From Clostridium sp. AM34-11AC (lineage in GTDB: Bacteria > Bacillota > Clostridia > Lachnospirales > Lachnospiraceae), in the NCBI RefSeq assembly GCF_003435375.1, contig NZ_QWGL01000065.1, positions 1 through 5,109 on the forward strand: a stretch of DNA of 5,109 bases. Reading direction: 5' to 3'. Within the stretch, counting starts at the first letter, position 1, and every line of letters starts with the position of its first letter. Under the pieces are notes generated by a model. The model did not search any database and was not told the DNA's origin. It saw only the letters and a program-made list of their open reading frames with translations. Made by a program: the position numbers and the translations under genes. Shown here piece after piece: positions 5,031 through 5,109 of the stretch.

Positions 5031-5109
5031 CTCTCGTCTCTGAACGGCGAGGATGCCAAGCGGAGCGTCTATAATGGAACACCCATATCTCAGGAAGAGT
5101 TAGAATGCA
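5031..5109. other. Unresolved right-edge open frames (antisense pair)
   Basis: The plus strand is open from after TAA (5028-5030) to the edge, reading LSSLNGEDAKRSVYNGTPIS and six more residues, with no ATG start. The minus strand in the same codon phase is open from a TAA at 5100-5102 through SIIDAPLGILAVQRRELI to MNTRQSKKQS and a stop inside the inverted repeat near 4970. Both look protein-like, and one must be a shadow of the other. The minus reading has a GAGGAAG about 9 bases before the ATG of MNTRQSKKQS. A gene fragment is likely; which strand is real cannot be decided from 80 bases. Confidence 0.3.

Overview
The window looks like part of an integrative and conjugative element (ICE) of the Tn1549/CTn type from a low-GC Firmicute, most likely a gut Clostridium relative (Lachnospiraceae/Ruminococcaceae-like). 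The basis is the gene set and order, all on the minus strand: an unknown ICE-associated gene, then a RepA_N/DUF6017-like replication initiator, a PcfB/DUF3801-family protein, and a VirD4/TraG-type coupling protein. This order is established for that ICE family. I am recalling families from sequence patterns and could not search a database.

Layout, in the direction of transcription (right to left). At 4983-5109 there is an unresolved right edge that is open in both antisense-related frames. At 3648-4901 a self-contained, AT-rich gene encodes an AlbA_2 (Schlafen-type) plus GHKL-like ATP-binding plus winged-helix protein. It has a near-ideal promoter, and a perfect 8-bp inverted repeat overlaps the -35 box. 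At 3421-3651 lies a start-less 76-codon open frame, probably a gene remnant. At 3285-3402 there is a dense noncoding cluster of direct and inverted repeats at the composition boundary. At 3085-3187 two terminator-like hairpins, both oriented for minus-strand transcripts, sit directly upstream of the conjugation operon. The operon follows: 2534-3055 (unknown), 1475-2362 (RepA-like), 983-1474 (PcfB-like) and 1-986 (VirD4-like, running off the left edge). RepA stop and PcfB start abut (TAAATG), and PcfB and VirD4 overlap by four bases (ATGA), so these three are probably translationally coupled.

The two most interesting signals are as follows. (1) The linker-coding part of the RepA gene is an exact 15-bp-period array of about 12 units (about 1897-2074). 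It is made of two sub-arrays: five palindromic CC-N6-GG units and five TTGAT units. It encodes a pentapeptide repeat and looks like an iteron-type replication origin embedded in its own initiator gene. (2) The VirD4 reading matches its family until residue 316 and then departs abruptly in the last 38 bases of the window, as if an insertion or rearrangement begins there.

How the genes work together: RepA would drive replication of the excised circle, PcfB and the coupling protein would bring the relaxase-DNA complex to the mating channel, and the hairpins in the leader could restrain expression of the whole module. The AlbA_2 gene looks like independently acquired cargo or flanking DNA.
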